Positions 32,445 to 42,429 of a DNA stretch of 64,000 bases are shown piece by piece. The notes under the pieces are model-generated. The model did no database searches. It was not told the DNA's origin and worked only from the letters and a program-made list of their open reading frames with translations. Where the stretch lies: NCBI RefSeq assembly GCF_000720485.1, contig NZ_JOAX01000033.1, positions 16,991-80,990 on the forward strand, in the 5' to 3' direction. Within the stretch, counting starts at the first letter, position 1. Every line of letters starts with the position of its first letter. A program made the translations under genes and the position numbers. The DNA comes from Streptomyces ochraceiscleroticus (GTDB lineage Bacteria; Actinomycetota; Actinomycetes; Streptomycetales; Streptomycetaceae).

Positions 32445-34910
32445 CTAAGCCCGTCGACGGGCGTCCAGTTGCGCCATCGGCGCTTCCCCCACCAGGGCGG
32501 CGATCCGGGACCGGGACGAGAATCCCAGTTTGCTCAGGATGTGTTCCACATGAGCGTCCACGGTCCGCTTGGAGATCACCAATCGGTCCGCGATCTGACG
32601 GTTCGAGAGTCCGGCGGCGACCAGTCCGGCCACTTCGCGCTCCCGGCGGGTCAGCGACCCCAGCGGGCCCGCCGGGTCCTCGTCGTCCGCCGTGCCGGAC
32701 GGGCCCTGCTCCGTACCGGCCCGGTCGCACGCGCCGGCGGCCCCGCCACCGGATGCCGCCGCCTCTTCGCTCGCGGCATCGGATTGCGTCCGGGCCACCA
32801 CCTCGTCGAGTGGCATGACCGTTCCTTGACGGAACGCCTTGTCGTACGCGTCATCGCCGAGGTCCGCCCGGGCCGTCCGTACGGCCGCGTCATGGCGGCT
32901 CTGGAGCATCGCGATGCCGAAGAGCGGTGCTCCGATCTTTTCGTAGAGCACCTTTGTCGCCCCCAGCATCCACGCGGTCTGCTCGGAGCGCCCCTGCTCG
33001 GCACTGAGCCAGGCGAGTACTTCGAGGGAGTGGGCGGAGCCCATCCTGTCGCGGACGTCGTACTTCATCGCCAGGGCAGCGCGCATGACGGCCTCGCATG
33101 TGCTGTCGTGGTCACCGCCGAGCAGCAGGGCGATCCCCTTCACCCACAGTGCCCATGCCTGGTTCCAGCGCTCGTCCGTTCCCGCCAGCAGGTCCAGGGT
33201 CACATCGCAGAGCTCGATCGAGGTCTCGGTATCGCCCAGCATGGCGTGCATCAACGCCTCCTGGTAATGGACGATCGCGATGCCGACGTGGTCCTGCTGC
33301 TCGATGAGCCGGCGCCGGGCCTCCCCGTAGTACCGCAGCGCGAGCTCGCCCTCGCCCTTGAACATGTACGTACCGCCCAGATACTGCAGCGCGTACGTGA
33401 GGAGGGAATCGTCCGCCAGCTCCTCGGCGATGGCCTTGGACTCCTCGAGGAGCGGCAGTGCGAAGTCGTGCTCACCCTGCATCATCGCGAACCAGCCGAC
33501 GAACCGCAGGGCTTCCGCCCGTTCGGGAACGGGGCCATCGACCAGGCCGAGACCTTTGTCCAGCCAGTACCGGGCCTCGCTGAACCGGGAGGAGCACACC
33601 CAGTAGCACCAGAGCGAGATGGCGAACCTGAGCCCTGTACGGGCATCCCCGGCCGCGGCCCCGCCGTCCCCGTCATCCGCTCCGGCCCCACCGTCGCCCT
33701 CGGTGCCTCCCTCGGTGAAACAGAATTCCAGTGCCGCCCGCAGATCGGCGGAGCACCGCCGCAGCCGTAGGTATCCGGGCACCTGCTGCGACGTGCAGAA
33801 CTCCCGTGTGAACTCCTCGGCCATCGCCAGATAGTGATCGCGGTGGCGGGCCCGCAACGCCCGTGCCTCGCCGAGCTCGGTGAGCCACTCCTCACCGTAT
33901 TCCCGGATGGTGTCGAGCAGCCGGTAGCAGGTCCCGCTCTCGTCGTCGAGCCTGAGCACGATCGACTTGTCCACGAGCCCGATCAGCGACTCGAGGATCT
34001 CGTCGGCCGGCAGCTCGGTGTCCGCGCACACCTCCTCCACCGCGGTCAGGTCGAAGTATCCGGCGAAGACCGACAGCCGCGCCCACAGCAGCCGCTCCTC
34101 GGGGGAGCACAGCTCATGACTCCATCCGATGGCCGTACGCAGGGTCTGATGCCGGGGCAGCGCCGTCCTGTTGCCGCCGGTGAGCAGCCGGAACCTGCTG
34201 TCGAGCCGGCTGACGAGCTGATCGAGGGAGAGCGCACGCAGCCGTACGGTGGCCAGCTCGATGGCCAGCGGGATGCCGTCGAGCCGCCGGCACAGCGCGC
34301 CGACCGCGGCACGGTTACGGTCGTCGACCGTGAACCCGCTGCGCACCGCCGCCGCCCGCTGGGCGAACAGCCGCACCGCGTCGGTCTCTTCAGCGGTGCC
34401 GCCCTCGTCCGGGACGCCCAGCGGGGGAACCTCCAGGACGTTCTCGCCCGGCACGCTCAGCGCTTGCCGGCTGGTGGCCATGATCCGCAGGTCGGGGGCC
34501 GTACGGAGCAGGGCATCGGCGAGCATGCCGCAGGTGTCCACGACGTGCTCGCAGGTGTCCAGGACAAGAAGGAGATCCTTGTCCTTCAGATACTCCATGA
34601 GGTAATCGAGCGGGGGACGGCCGGACTGCTCGGGCAGGCTCAGGGCACCGATGACGGTGTTCGGCAGCAGTGCCGCGTCGCGCAGCGCGGAGAGCTCCAC
34701 CAGACACACTCCGTCGGTGAACCGTGCGGCGAGCTGCGTTGCCGTACGCAGCGCGATCCGGGTCTTGCCCACGCCTCCCGGACCGACGAGGGTGACCAGC
34801 CGGGCCCGGTCGAGCATCCGCTGCGCTGCCGCGAGCTCCTCGGCCCGCCCCACAAAGCTCGTCACCTCCGCCGGGAGGTCGACCGCCGCCTGCGCATGAT
34901 GCGTCGCCAT
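32445..34910 (-). CDS. ATP-binding LuxR-family transcriptional regulator
   Basis: 821 residues from the ATG at 34910, giving MATHHAQAAVDLPAEVTSFVGR (the open frame extends to 35156 without homology). NTPase P-loop GPGGVGKT at residues 43-50, LLLVLDTCEHVVD (Walker B-type), LLDTIREYG, a TPR-rich middle and a C-terminal LuxR HTH: LTRREREVAGLVAAGLSNRQIADRL in overall pattern, followed by ISKRTVDAHVEHILSKLG. The architecture resembles AfsR/LAL-type activators. It is divergent from the phytase gene and is paralogous to the regulator at 45774-48092, which frames the other side of the same locus. Confidence 0.88.
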   Translation of the reverse strand: MATHHAQAAVDLPAEVTSFVGRAEELAAAQRMLDRARLVTLVGPGGVGKTRIALRTATQLAARFTDGVCLVELSALRDAALLPNTVIGALSLPEQSGRPPLDYLMEYLKDKDLLLVLDTCEHVVDTCGMLADALLRTAPDLRIMATSRQALSVPGENVLEVPPLGVPDEGGTAEETDAVRLFAQRAAAVRSGFTVDDRNRAAVGALCRRLDGIPLAIELATVRLRALSLDQLVSRLDSRFRLLTGGNRTALPRHQTLRTAIGWSHELCSPEERLLWARLSVFAGYFDLTAVEEVCADTELPADEILESLIGLVDKSIVLRLDDESGTCYRLLDTIREYGEEWLTELGEARALRARHRDHYLAMAEEFTREFCTSQQVPGYLRLRRCSADLRAALEFCFTEGGTEGDGGAGADDGDGGAAAGDARTGLRFAISLWCYWVCSSRFSEARYWLDKGLGLVDGPVPERAEALRFVGWFAMMQGEHDFALPLLEESKAIAEELADDSLLTYALQYLGGTYMFKGEGELALRYYGEARRRLIEQQDHVGIAIVHYQEALMHAMLGDTETSIELCDVTLDLLAGTDERWNQAWALWVKGIALLLGGDHDSTCEAVMRAALAMKYDVRDRMGSAHSLEVLAWLSAEQGRSEQTAWMLGATKVLYEKIGAPLFGIAMLQSRHDAAVRTARADLGDDAYDKAFRQGTVMPLDEVVARTQSDAASEEAAASGGGAAGACDRAGTEQGPSGTADDEDPAGPLGSLTRREREVAGLVAAGLSNRQIADRLVISKRTVDAHVEHILSKLGFSSRSRIAALVGEAPMAQLDARRRA

Positions 34911-35160
34911 CGCAGCCCCACTTGCCTGATGTACCTTCGCCCGGGCGAAACTCCTCCCCACGCTAGCGAGCGAGCACACGGCGCGCCAGGCCGACAGCCG
35001 GGTGTGGTAAGCGGATACCGGCTGGGAGCGGTTCCACCGATTCACCATGCGATCACGCCCCGGCCGAGTGGTGGTGCATGCTTCGTTCACGCCGCCGACA
35101 CCCTGAAGTCCGAGGCTCGGCAAGGCATTTGACCAGCCCCCCACGCTGAGGAGCATCCGA

Positions 35161-36489
35161 ATGTACCGACGACTGACGAACCGTCAGCATGTCAGATCCA
35201 TCGCCCTGTTACTGGGTACGGCCCTCGCCACCCTCGCGGCGGCCGTGCCCGCCGTACCCGCCGAGGCCGGCAGCCGGAGCAGTGGCGACCTCCCCGCGGT
35301 GAGCCCCCGGGCCGAGACGCCCGCGCTGTACGACGACGAGGCGGGCGGAGACGCCGACGCGGATGATCCGGCGATTTGGCGGAACGCCGCCGAGCCCGGC
35401 CGCAGCCTGGTGATCGCCACGGCCAAGCAGGGCGGACTGCGGGTCTACGACCTCGACGCCCGGCCCGTGCAGTCCCTGCCGGCACCGTCCGCGCCGGGGC
35501 CGGACGACGCCCCGGGCCGTTTCAACAACGTGGACCTCGTACACGGTCTGCGCCTGACGTCCGGCCGGGCCGACCTGGCGGTGGCAAGCGACCGCGGCCG
35601 CGACACCCTGCGGGTCTACCGCATCGACCGCGACCGGCCGGGTGGCCCGCTCACCGACGTCACCGCCCCCGGCGCGCCGCCGGTGTTCTCCGCCGACCAG
35701 GACGAGATCAACGAGCAGCAGACCGCTTACGGCCTCGCCACCTGGACCGACACCTCGACCGGACGGTCCTACGCGCTGGTCAGCCGGCGCAACCGCACCA
35801 CCCTCGCCCTGCTCGAACTGACCGCGGCGCCCGGCGGCAAGGTCGGGTACCACAAGATCCGCACGCTGGACCTGCCGTCCGCCTTCCGGCTCCCCAACGG
35901 CAGTTCATGGACGCCCTGTGCCGAGCCCGGTGAGCTGCCCCAGGTCGAGGGCATGACCGTCGACCCGGCCACCGGCACCCTCTACGCCGGCCAGGAGGAC
36001 GTCGGCATCTGGCGGCTGCGGGCCGACCTCACCGGCTCGCCGCACCTCGTCGACAAGGTGCGCGAGTACGGGATTCCCGGTGCGTACGACGAGGAGACCG
36101 AGGAGTGCGTCCCGGGCGCCGACCCCGGCTACGGCGGCACCCGGCTCACGGCCGACGTCGAGGGGCTGACGCTGCTCACCGAGGACGACGGGGACGGCTA
36201 CCTGCTCGCCTCCAGCCAGGGCGACAACACCTTCGCCGCCTACGACCGCGAGCCGGGTGATGACAACGAGTACGAGGGCGGATTCCGCGTCACCGCCGCC
36301 TCGGCGAGCCTCGACGGCTCCGAGGAGTGCGACGGCGCCGCCGTACTCAACGCGCCGCTGGGCACGAAGTACCCGCACGGCCTCCTCGTCGTCCAGGACG
36401 GCCACGACGCACCGGCGGACGACGGCCGCAAGGCCACCGATTTCAAGTTCGTGGACCTCGCCGACGTGATGAGGACGATCGACGACTGA
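35161..36489 (+). CDS. secreted beta-propeller phytase
   Basis: 442 residues. The signal peptide is about 35-40 residues with a hydrophobic stretch (RSIALLLGTALATLAAAVP) and a likely AxA cut. The phytase motif DADDPAIWRN is near residue 63, with propeller blade motifs FNNVDLVHGL, ALVSRRNRTT, QVEGMTVDPATG and LYAGQEDVGIW. Beta-propeller phytases use calcium and hydrolyse inositol hexakisphosphate outside the cell. GAGGAG precedes the ATG by 7 bases. It is divergent from the LuxR regulator; no phosphate-starvation (PHO) box was recognised. Confidence 0.88.
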   Translation: MYRRLTNRQHVRSIALLLGTALATLAAAVPAVPAEAGSRSSGDLPAVSPRAETPALYDDEAGGDADADDPAIWRNAAEPGRSLVIATAKQGGLRVYDLDARPVQSLPAPSAPGPDDAPGRFNNVDLVHGLRLTSGRADLAVASDRGRDTLRVYRIDRDRPGGPLTDVTAPGAPPVFSADQDEINEQQTAYGLATWTDTSTGRSYALVSRRNRTTLALLELTAAPGGKVGYHKIRTLDLPSAFRLPNGSSWTPCAEPGELPQVEGMTVDPATGTLYAGQEDVGIWRLRADLTGSPHLVDKVREYGIPGAYDEETEECVPGADPGYGGTRLTADVEGLTLLTEDDGDGYLLASSQGDNTFAAYDREPGDDNEYEGGFRVTAASASLDGSEECDGAAVLNAPLGTKYPHGLLVVQDGHDAPADDGRKATDFKFVDLADVMRTIDD

Positions 36490-36520
36490 CGGCCGCCGGG
36501 GCCGCCTTCGCCCGGGGCGC

Positions 36521-37372
36521 TCACTTCGTGGCGCCCTGGGCGAAGCCGTTGTAGATGTAGCGCTGCAGGAAGAGGAAGGCGAGCAGGGTCGGCACGATGA
36601 CGAGGATCGCGCCCGCGGAGATGTTCTCCCAGTGCGCGCCGAACGGACCCTTGAAGCGGAAGAGGGCCGTGGAGATCGTGCCGTGCTCTTCCGAGGGCAT
36701 GTAGAGGAAGGGAATGTAGAAATCGTTGTAGACGGTGATTCCCTTGACGATGACCACGGTGGCGATGGCGGGTTTGAGCAGCGGGAAGATGATCCGCCAG
36801 AAGATCGTGAACGCGTTGGCGCCGTCCAGCCGGGCCGCTTCGTCCAGTGACGCCGGAATGCCCCTGATGAACTGCAGGAAGATGTAGATCGACACGATGT
36901 CGGTGCCCATGTAGAGCAGGATCGGCGCCCACCGGGTGTCGAACAGCCCGAAGCCGTTGACGACCTGGAAGGTGGCGACCTGGGTCGTCACGCCCGGCAC
37001 GAGCGTGGCGATCAGGAAGAGGGCGACGACGAGCTTCTTGGCCTTGAAGTCGAAGCGGTCGATGGCGTACGCGGTCATCGAGCCGATCACCACGGTGCCC
37101 GCGACCGAGAAGAGCAGGATGAACGCCGTGTTGCCGAACGCGGTGAGCATCTTGCCGTCGGAGAAGGCCGTGGCGTAGTTGCCGAGGTTCAGCCAGTCGT
37201 CCGGCAGGGACAGGGCTCCGCCGTCGGAGACCTCGCGGGAGGTCTTCAGCGAGGTCAGGAGGACGACGACGAGGGGCACGAGCACGACCGACGCGGCGAC
37301 GATCAGGGACAGGTAGGTGAGTACCGGCCCGATCCTCGGGCGGCGCCGGGGGGCCGGAAGCAGCGTGGTCAT
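36521..37372 (-). CDS. carbohydrate ABC transporter permease (MalG type)
   Basis: 283 residues, six membrane segments. The permease-ATPase contact motif (EAA-type) is DEAARLDGANAFTIFWRIIFPLLK. The MalG-like C-terminus ends YIYNGFAQGATK. It works with the adjacent MalF-type permease and binding protein as a sugar importer. The ATG overlaps the stop of the upstream permease gene by 4 bp. No ATPase gene is present; streptomycete sugar importers commonly share the multi-use ATPase MsiK. Confidence 0.92.
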   Translation of the reverse strand: MTTLLPAPRRRPRIGPVLTYLSLIVAASVVLVPLVVVLLTSLKTSREVSDGGALSLPDDWLNLGNYATAFSDGKMLTAFGNTAFILLFSVAGTVVIGSMTAYAIDRFDFKAKKLVVALFLIATLVPGVTTQVATFQVVNGFGLFDTRWAPILLYMGTDIVSIYIFLQFIRGIPASLDEAARLDGANAFTIFWRIIFPLLKPAIATVVIVKGITVYNDFYIPFLYMPSEEHGTISTALFRFKGPFGAHWENISAGAILVIVPTLLAFLFLQRYIYNGFAQGATK

Positions 37373-38349
37373 ACCAGGTCCACCCTTTCATCGGGCACGA
37401 GGCGGCGCTGGATCCAGGTGATCAGCAGGATGATCAGGAGCAGCACGACGGCGGCGGCCGATGCCAGGCCCGTCTTGTTGAACTGGAAGGCGAGCTTGAC
37501 CGTCTGGATGACGAAGGTCGAGGTGCCGGTCGCGCCGCCGGTCATGATGTAGGGGATCTCGAAGACGGCGAGGGAGCCGGAGACCGCCAGGATGATGCTC
37601 AGACTGAGTATGGGCTTGATGCTCGGCGCGATGATGTGCCGGAACTGCTGCCATCGGCTCGCGCCGTCGAGCTGGGCCGCTTCGTAGAGCTCACCGGGGA
37701 TCGACTGGATCGCGCCGAGGAAGAGCACGAAGTTCAGGCCGGTGAAGCGCCAGACGGACACCCCGGCGAGTGAGGTGTTCGCCGACTCGGGATCGCCCAG
37801 CCAGGCGTGGCCGGTGTCGGCCCCGAACCAGGACAGCACCGAGTCGAGGGTGCCGCCGTCCTGGAAGAAGTAGAGGAACACGAAGCCGATGGCGACCCCG
37901 TTGATCAGGTAGGGGAAGAACAGGATGCCCTTGAAGAAGTTCCTGAAGCGCAGGTCGAAGCTGAGCACGGTCGCGAAGTACAGCGCGATGGCGATCTGTA
38001 CGACGGACGCCGCGAGGTAGTAGAAGCTCACGAAGAAGACCCGGAACAACTCCGGTCGGGTGAACAGCTGTTGGTAGTTGTCGACGCCCGTGAAGTTGCG
38101 GGTCGGACTCACCCCGTCCCAGTCCGTGAAGCTGTAGTAGAGCATGTTGCCCACGGGGACGTAGGTGAACGTGATCAGCAGGGCCAGGGGGACGACGAGG
38201 AACAGCCAAGGGGTGGCCCGCCGCAGGGGATGGCTCCGCCAGGAGCGTGGTGGGGAACCGGGTGGTCCGGTGGGTGTCGCCGTCTTACCGTGCGAGGAGG
38301 CGGCCGGCCCGGCGGGGCGTGCCGCGGCCCTGTGAGTCGTTTCGGTCAT
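37369..38349 (-). CDS. carbohydrate ABC transporter permease (MalF type)
   Basis: 326 residues from the ATG at 38349 with AAAGG 6 bases upstream (the frame is open to 38634 without homology). N-terminal RRATPWLFLVVPLALLITF, six segments, EAA-type loop YEAAQLDGASRWQQFRHIIAP. It forms the heteromeric channel with the MalG-type subunit and receives substrate from the lipoprotein encoded 82 bases upstream. Confidence 0.92.
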   Translation of the reverse strand: MTETTHRAAARPAGPAASSHGKTATPTGPPGSPPRSWRSHPLRRATPWLFLVVPLALLITFTYVPVGNMLYYSFTDWDGVSPTRNFTGVDNYQQLFTRPELFRVFFVSFYYLAASVVQIAIALYFATVLSFDLRFRNFFKGILFFPYLINGVAIGFVFLYFFQDGGTLDSVLSWFGADTGHAWLGDPESANTSLAGVSVWRFTGLNFVLFLGAIQSIPGELYEAAQLDGASRWQQFRHIIAPSIKPILSLSIILAVSGSLAVFEIPYIMTGGATGTSTFVIQTVKLAFQFNKTGLASAAAVVLLLIILLITWIQRRLVPDERVDLV

Positions 38350-38431
38350 GTCGGCCTTTCGTCTGCCGCGGGTGCGGGGAGTGCCGGGCCCGGGCCGGCG
38401 TCGCGCGGCCCGGGCCCGTCCCCGCCGTCCG

Positions 38432-39751
38432 TCAGGAGCCGGCGGTCTTGGCGGCTTCGTTCCACCGCTTGTCGAGGTCGGCGAAGAAGTCGTCGAGGCT
38501 GCCCTGCTGTGCGCCGCGGGCGGTGTCGATGAGCTTCTGCCGGTAGTCCTGCTTGGCGAGGCCGATCTCGGCGGCGTCGTCGATGGCGTTGACCTGGGCG
38601 GTCTTGGCCTCGGAGCGTTCGATGAGCTTGACATCGTTGTCGACGTACGGTTTCAGGGACGCCGGCAGTGCGGCGGTCCGCAGCGCGGACACCCCGCCCT
38701 CCTTCTGCGCGTAGCCCGACTTCTCGGTGAACCAGTCGATCCAGGCCCGGGCGGCGGGCTTGTGCTCGGAGTGGATGTTCACCGCCTGCTGGTAGTCGGA
38801 GGCCAGGGTGGCGCAGAACGTGCCGTTCTTCTGCGCGGGGAAGGGCATGAAGCCGATGTCGTCCGGATCGGCGCCCGCCTTCTTCGCGGCGTCCTGGACC
38901 TGCGCGATCGCCCAGGAACCCAGCAGCATGCTGCTGATCTTGCCCTTGGCGAGCAGGTTCTTGGAGCTCTCCCAGTTGGTGGTCGTGGGGTCCTTCTCGG
39001 AGAGCTTGCGGTGCACGATGTCGTGGAGCAGTGTGTCGATCACGTTCAGGTCGCTGCCCTTGGCCCACGGCGCGGCGGAAGTGGCCAGCTTGTCACCGGC
39101 CTTCGCGTCGCAGCTCACCGAGCCGATGCTGTTGGTCCAGGGGCTGCTCAGCGGCCAGCCGTCCTTGAAGTTGGTGTAGTACGGGGTCGCGTCCGTACGG
39201 GACTTGACTGCCCGCAGGTCCTTGAGGAACCCCTCTGGCGTGGTGGGCCAGCCGGTGATGCCGGCCTTCTTCCACACGGCCTTGTTGTAGAGGAAGCCGT
39301 TCGCGGTGCCGAAGCTCGCGATGCCGTAGACCTTGCCGCCGACCTCCGTCTTGTCGCTGAAGCGGTACTTCTTGGACAGCTCGGCGGAGTCACCCAACGG
39401 GGCGAAGAACTTGGGGTAGTTGTTCTTGGCGATGGCGCCCGGGATCATCAGGACGTCGCCGTAGTTCTCCGTGTTCATACGGATCTTGACTTCGCCCTCG
39501 TAGTCGGTGATGCCCTCGAACTTCACCTTCACCTTGGGGTACGTCTTGTGGAACTCGGCGGCGTACCGCTTCATCGTCCCGTTCTGCACGAGGTCGGTCC
39601 GGTGCGTCAGCACCGTGATCTCTCCCGAGGCGTCGCCCGGGTCGGCGGGGGCGGCCGCCGTCTCTCCCGTGGCGGCGCCTCCGCCGCCGCACCCCGCGAC
39701 GGTCAGCATCGCGGCGGTGAGAAGCGCGCTCGCGAGCGTCTTCCTCCCCAT
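38432..39751 (-). CDS. sugar ABC transporter solute-binding lipoprotein
   Basis: 439 residues. Lipobox LTVAGC with the modified cysteine at about residue 21, followed by a Gly-rich linker; mature part has the SBP_bac_1 fold (ITVLTHRTDLVQNGTMKRY, KVKVKFEGITDYEGEVK). It captures an oligosaccharide at the outer face of the membrane; from its neighbours I infer manno-oligosaccharides. The ATG at 39751 is 9 bases after GGAAGGAG; the GTG at 39760 sits inside that ribosome binding site and is rejected. Confidence 0.9.
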   Translation of the reverse strand: MGRKTLASALLTAAMLTVAGCGGGGAATGETAAAPADPGDASGEITVLTHRTDLVQNGTMKRYAAEFHKTYPKVKVKFEGITDYEGEVKIRMNTENYGDVLMIPGAIAKNNYPKFFAPLGDSAELSKKYRFSDKTEVGGKVYGIASFGTANGFLYNKAVWKKAGITGWPTTPEGFLKDLRAVKSRTDATPYYTNFKDGWPLSSPWTNSIGSVSCDAKAGDKLATSAAPWAKGSDLNVIDTLLHDIVHRKLSEKDPTTTNWESSKNLLAKGKISSMLLGSWAIAQVQDAAKKAGADPDDIGFMPFPAQKNGTFCATLASDYQQAVNIHSEHKPAARAWIDWFTEKSGYAQKEGGVSALRTAALPASLKPYVDNDVKLIERSEAKTAQVNAIDDAAEIGLAKQDYRQKLIDTARGAQQGSLDDFFADLDKRWNEAAKTAGS

Positions 39752-39868
39752 GTGCCCCACTCCTTCCAGGGTTACGGCTCAGGTCTGCGTGGTTGTCGGC
39801 ACTATGGCAGTCAGAGGTGAACCGGTAAAGCTAAGATTTCCACCGTGATGCCTAATCGTTACCGGGCA

Positions 39869-39890
39869 GGCTTGTCGTGCACGTAATGCC
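39869..39890. promoter_or_regulatory. candidate LacI-type operator between importer and mannosidase
   Basis: A 22-bp imperfect palindrome with core CGTGCACG and matching outer GGC/GCC, in the divergent promoter region. LacI-family sites often have such central CG symmetry. Two ACCGGT-centred segments (near 39831 and 39934) are alternatives. Confidence 0.3.
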
Positions 39891-40026
39891 ACCTGTCGAG
39901 CGGCAAGTTGGGGCTCGAAGTCGCGGGTTGGATCTCTACTTGACCGGTTTATAGACAGCCGGGCGGGCGGGAGCTAGGTTGTCCCGCGCCCCAGGGGGCG
40001 TGAGTCAGGCGATTGGAGCCCGCACC

Positions 40027-42429
40027 ATGAAGGACGTCACCCAGCTCGGCGAGGGCTGGAACCTGCACCACGACGGGGAACTGCTGCCCGCCCAAGTACC
40101 GGGTTGCGTGCACACCGATCTGCTGGCAGCCCAGCGCATACCCGACCCGTACCTCGGCCTGAACGAGCACGACGTCGCCTGGGTCGGACGGCGTGCGTGG
40201 CTCTACAGCCGGCACCTCGACTACGCGAGCGACCACGAGCGCACCGACCTGGTCTTCGACGGGCTCGACACCGCGGCGGAGATCACCCTCGCCGGGCGGG
40301 CGCTGGGCCATACACGCAACATGCACCGCAGCTTCCGGTTCGATGTCACGGGGCGCACCGGTGAGTTGGAAGTGCGGCTCGCCTCCGCCTACGACGAGGC
40401 CGCCACCGTGCGGGCTCTCACCGGGGAGCGCCCCAACGTCTATCCCGAGCCCTCGCAGTACCTCCGCAAGATGGCGTGCAGCTTCGGCTGGGACTGGGGT
40501 CCCACCCTCGTGACTGCCGGAATGTGGCGGCCGGTCCGGCTCGAACACTGGTCGACCGCCCGCATCGCCCGGGTCCGCCCGCTGGTCACGGTCGAGGACA
40601 CGACCGGCCGGGTGGAACTGCACATCGAGGTGGAACGCACCGAGCAGGGCGCCGGCCGCCCGCTCACGGCGCGGGCGACCGTCGCGGGGACGGAAGCGCT
40701 GCTCACCTTCGAGGGTGACGAGGCGGTGCTGACCCTGGAGGTGGCGGCGCCCGAGCTGTGGTGGCCCCGCAGTCTCGGCGAACAGCCGTTGTACGAGGTC
40801 GCGTTGACGCTCGCAGACGCCGCTGGGGACCCACTCGACGCCTGGCACCGCCGCATCGGATTCCGCACCGTGGAGCTGGACCGCACTGCCGACGCGCAGG
40901 GCACCGGATTCACCTTCGTGGTCAATGGGGAGCGGATCTTCGCCCGCGGTGTGAACTGGATCCCCGACGACGCGCTGCCCTCCCGCGTGACTCCCGAACG
41001 GTACCGGCACCGGCTGACCCAGGCGGCCGAGGCCAACGCCGACCTCGTCCGCGTATGGGGCGGCGGCATCTACGAGGACGACGCCTTCTACGACGCCTGC
41101 GACGAACTCGGCCTCATGGTCTGGCAGGACTTCCTCTTCGCCTGCAGCGCCTACCCCGAGGAACAGCCGCTGCGCGGCGAGGTCGACGCCGAAGCGCGCG
41201 AGAACGTCGTCCGTCTGATGCCGCATCCGAGCCTGGTCCTGTGGAACGGCAACAACGAAAACCTCTGGGGATTCCGGGACTGGGACTGGGAGCCGGAGCT
41301 CGCCGGGAACTCCTGGGGCGAGGGCTACTACCTGGGCCTGCTGCCGCGCATCGTCGCCGAGCTGGACCCCACCCGGCCGTACACCGCGGGCAGCCCCTGG
41401 TCCGGCTCGTGGGACCACCATCCCAACGACCCCGCTCACGGCACGTACCACTCCTGGGAGGTGTGGAACCGCGAGGACTACGCCGAATACCGCGCCAACG
41501 TGCCGCGGTTCGTCGCCGAGTTCGGCTGGCAGGCGCCGCCGGCGCTCGCGACCCTGCGCCGCGCCCTGCCCGGCGAGGAACTGGCACCGGACTCGCCCGG
41601 CATGCTCCACCACCAGAAGGCCGAGGACGGCAACGGCAAGCTGAACCGCGGTGTGGCCCGCCACTTCGCCCTGCCCGAGGGCGACTTCGACCGCTGGCAC
41701 TACCTCACCCAGGTCGTCCAGGCCCGCGCCGTGGCGGCCGGCATTGAGCACTGGCGCGCGCACTGGCCGGTCTGCGCGGGCACCGTTGTGTGGCAACTCA
41801 ACGACTGCTGGCCGGTCAGCTCCTGGTCCGCCGTCGACGGCGACGGCCGGCTCAAGCCGCTCCACCACGAGCTGCGCCGCGTCTACGCCGACCGCCTCCT
41901 CACCCTCCAGCCCGGCGACGGCACCCCCTTCCTCGCCGTGATCAACCAGTCGGCCGCCGCCTGGCGCACCACGGTCACACTGCGACTCCTGGAGGCCGAC
42001 GGCACGACGGTGCGCGAGACGTCCCTCGATGTCACCGCCGAGCCCCGGTCCGTACGGCGTGTCCAGGTCCCGGCGGACCTTGCGCCGGCCGCCGGCTCCG
42101 CCAATGAGTTCCTGGTCGCCGACGCGGACGGCCTGCGGTCGGTGTCCTTCGCGGTTCCCGACCGGGACTTCGCGTACCCCCACCCGCGATTCGACGTCGC
42201 CGTGGAGCCCGTGGCAGGGCAGGAGGATAAAGTTGACGTCGTGGTGACGGCACAGACGCTGGTACGAGATCTCCTGCTGCAGGCCGACCGGCTCGGCCCG
42301 CACGTCGGCGCGGACCGGGGCCTTATGACCCTGCTCCCCGGTGAGCGGGCCCGCATCCGCGTCAGCGGCCGGACCGACCTGGACGCGGCGGAGATCCGGG
42401 CCGCGCTCTTCTGCGTGGACACCCCGTGA
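40027..42429 (+). CDS. beta-mannosidase, glycoside hydrolase family 2
   Basis: 800 residues, no signal peptide, so cytosolic. N-terminal sandwich (LGEGWNLHHDG, GLNEHDVAWVGRRAWLYSR), a second Ig-like domain and a TIM barrel. The acid/base Glu411 is in LWNGNNENLW and the nucleophile Glu498 in VAEFGWQAPP, the GH2 beta-mannosidase signatures. It cleaves beta-1,4-mannobiose and longer oligosaccharides brought in by the divergent ABC importer. The GTGA overlap with the next gene indicates coupling to the LacI regulator. ATG 40027 follows GGAG. Confidence 0.93.
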   Translation: MKDVTQLGEGWNLHHDGELLPAQVPGCVHTDLLAAQRIPDPYLGLNEHDVAWVGRRAWLYSRHLDYASDHERTDLVFDGLDTAAEITLAGRALGHTRNMHRSFRFDVTGRTGELEVRLASAYDEAATVRALTGERPNVYPEPSQYLRKMACSFGWDWGPTLVTAGMWRPVRLEHWSTARIARVRPLVTVEDTTGRVELHIEVERTEQGAGRPLTARATVAGTEALLTFEGDEAVLTLEVAAPELWWPRSLGEQPLYEVALTLADAAGDPLDAWHRRIGFRTVELDRTADAQGTGFTFVVNGERIFARGVNWIPDDALPSRVTPERYRHRLTQAAEANADLVRVWGGGIYEDDAFYDACDELGLMVWQDFLFACSAYPEEQPLRGEVDAEARENVVRLMPHPSLVLWNGNNENLWGFRDWDWEPELAGNSWGEGYYLGLLPRIVAELDPTRPYTAGSPWSGSWDHHPNDPAHGTYHSWEVWNREDYAEYRANVPRFVAEFGWQAPPALATLRRALPGEELAPDSPGMLHHQKAEDGNGKLNRGVARHFALPEGDFDRWHYLTQVVQARAVAAGIEHWRAHWPVCAGTVVWQLNDCWPVSSWSAVDGDGRLKPLHHELRRVYADRLLTLQPGDGTPFLAVINQSAAAWRTTVTLRLLEADGTTVRETSLDVTAEPRSVRRVQVPADLAPAAGSANEFLVADADGLRSVSFAVPDRDFAYPHPRFDVAVEPVAGQEDKVDVVVTAQTLVRDLLLQADRLGPHVGADRGLMTLLPGERARIRVSGRTDLDAAEIRAALFCVDTP

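Noticed and set aside
34911..35156. N-terminal extension of the first LuxR regulator
   Set aside because: No similarity to the paralogue, and MATHHAQ at 34910 lines up with the homologous start of the second regulator.
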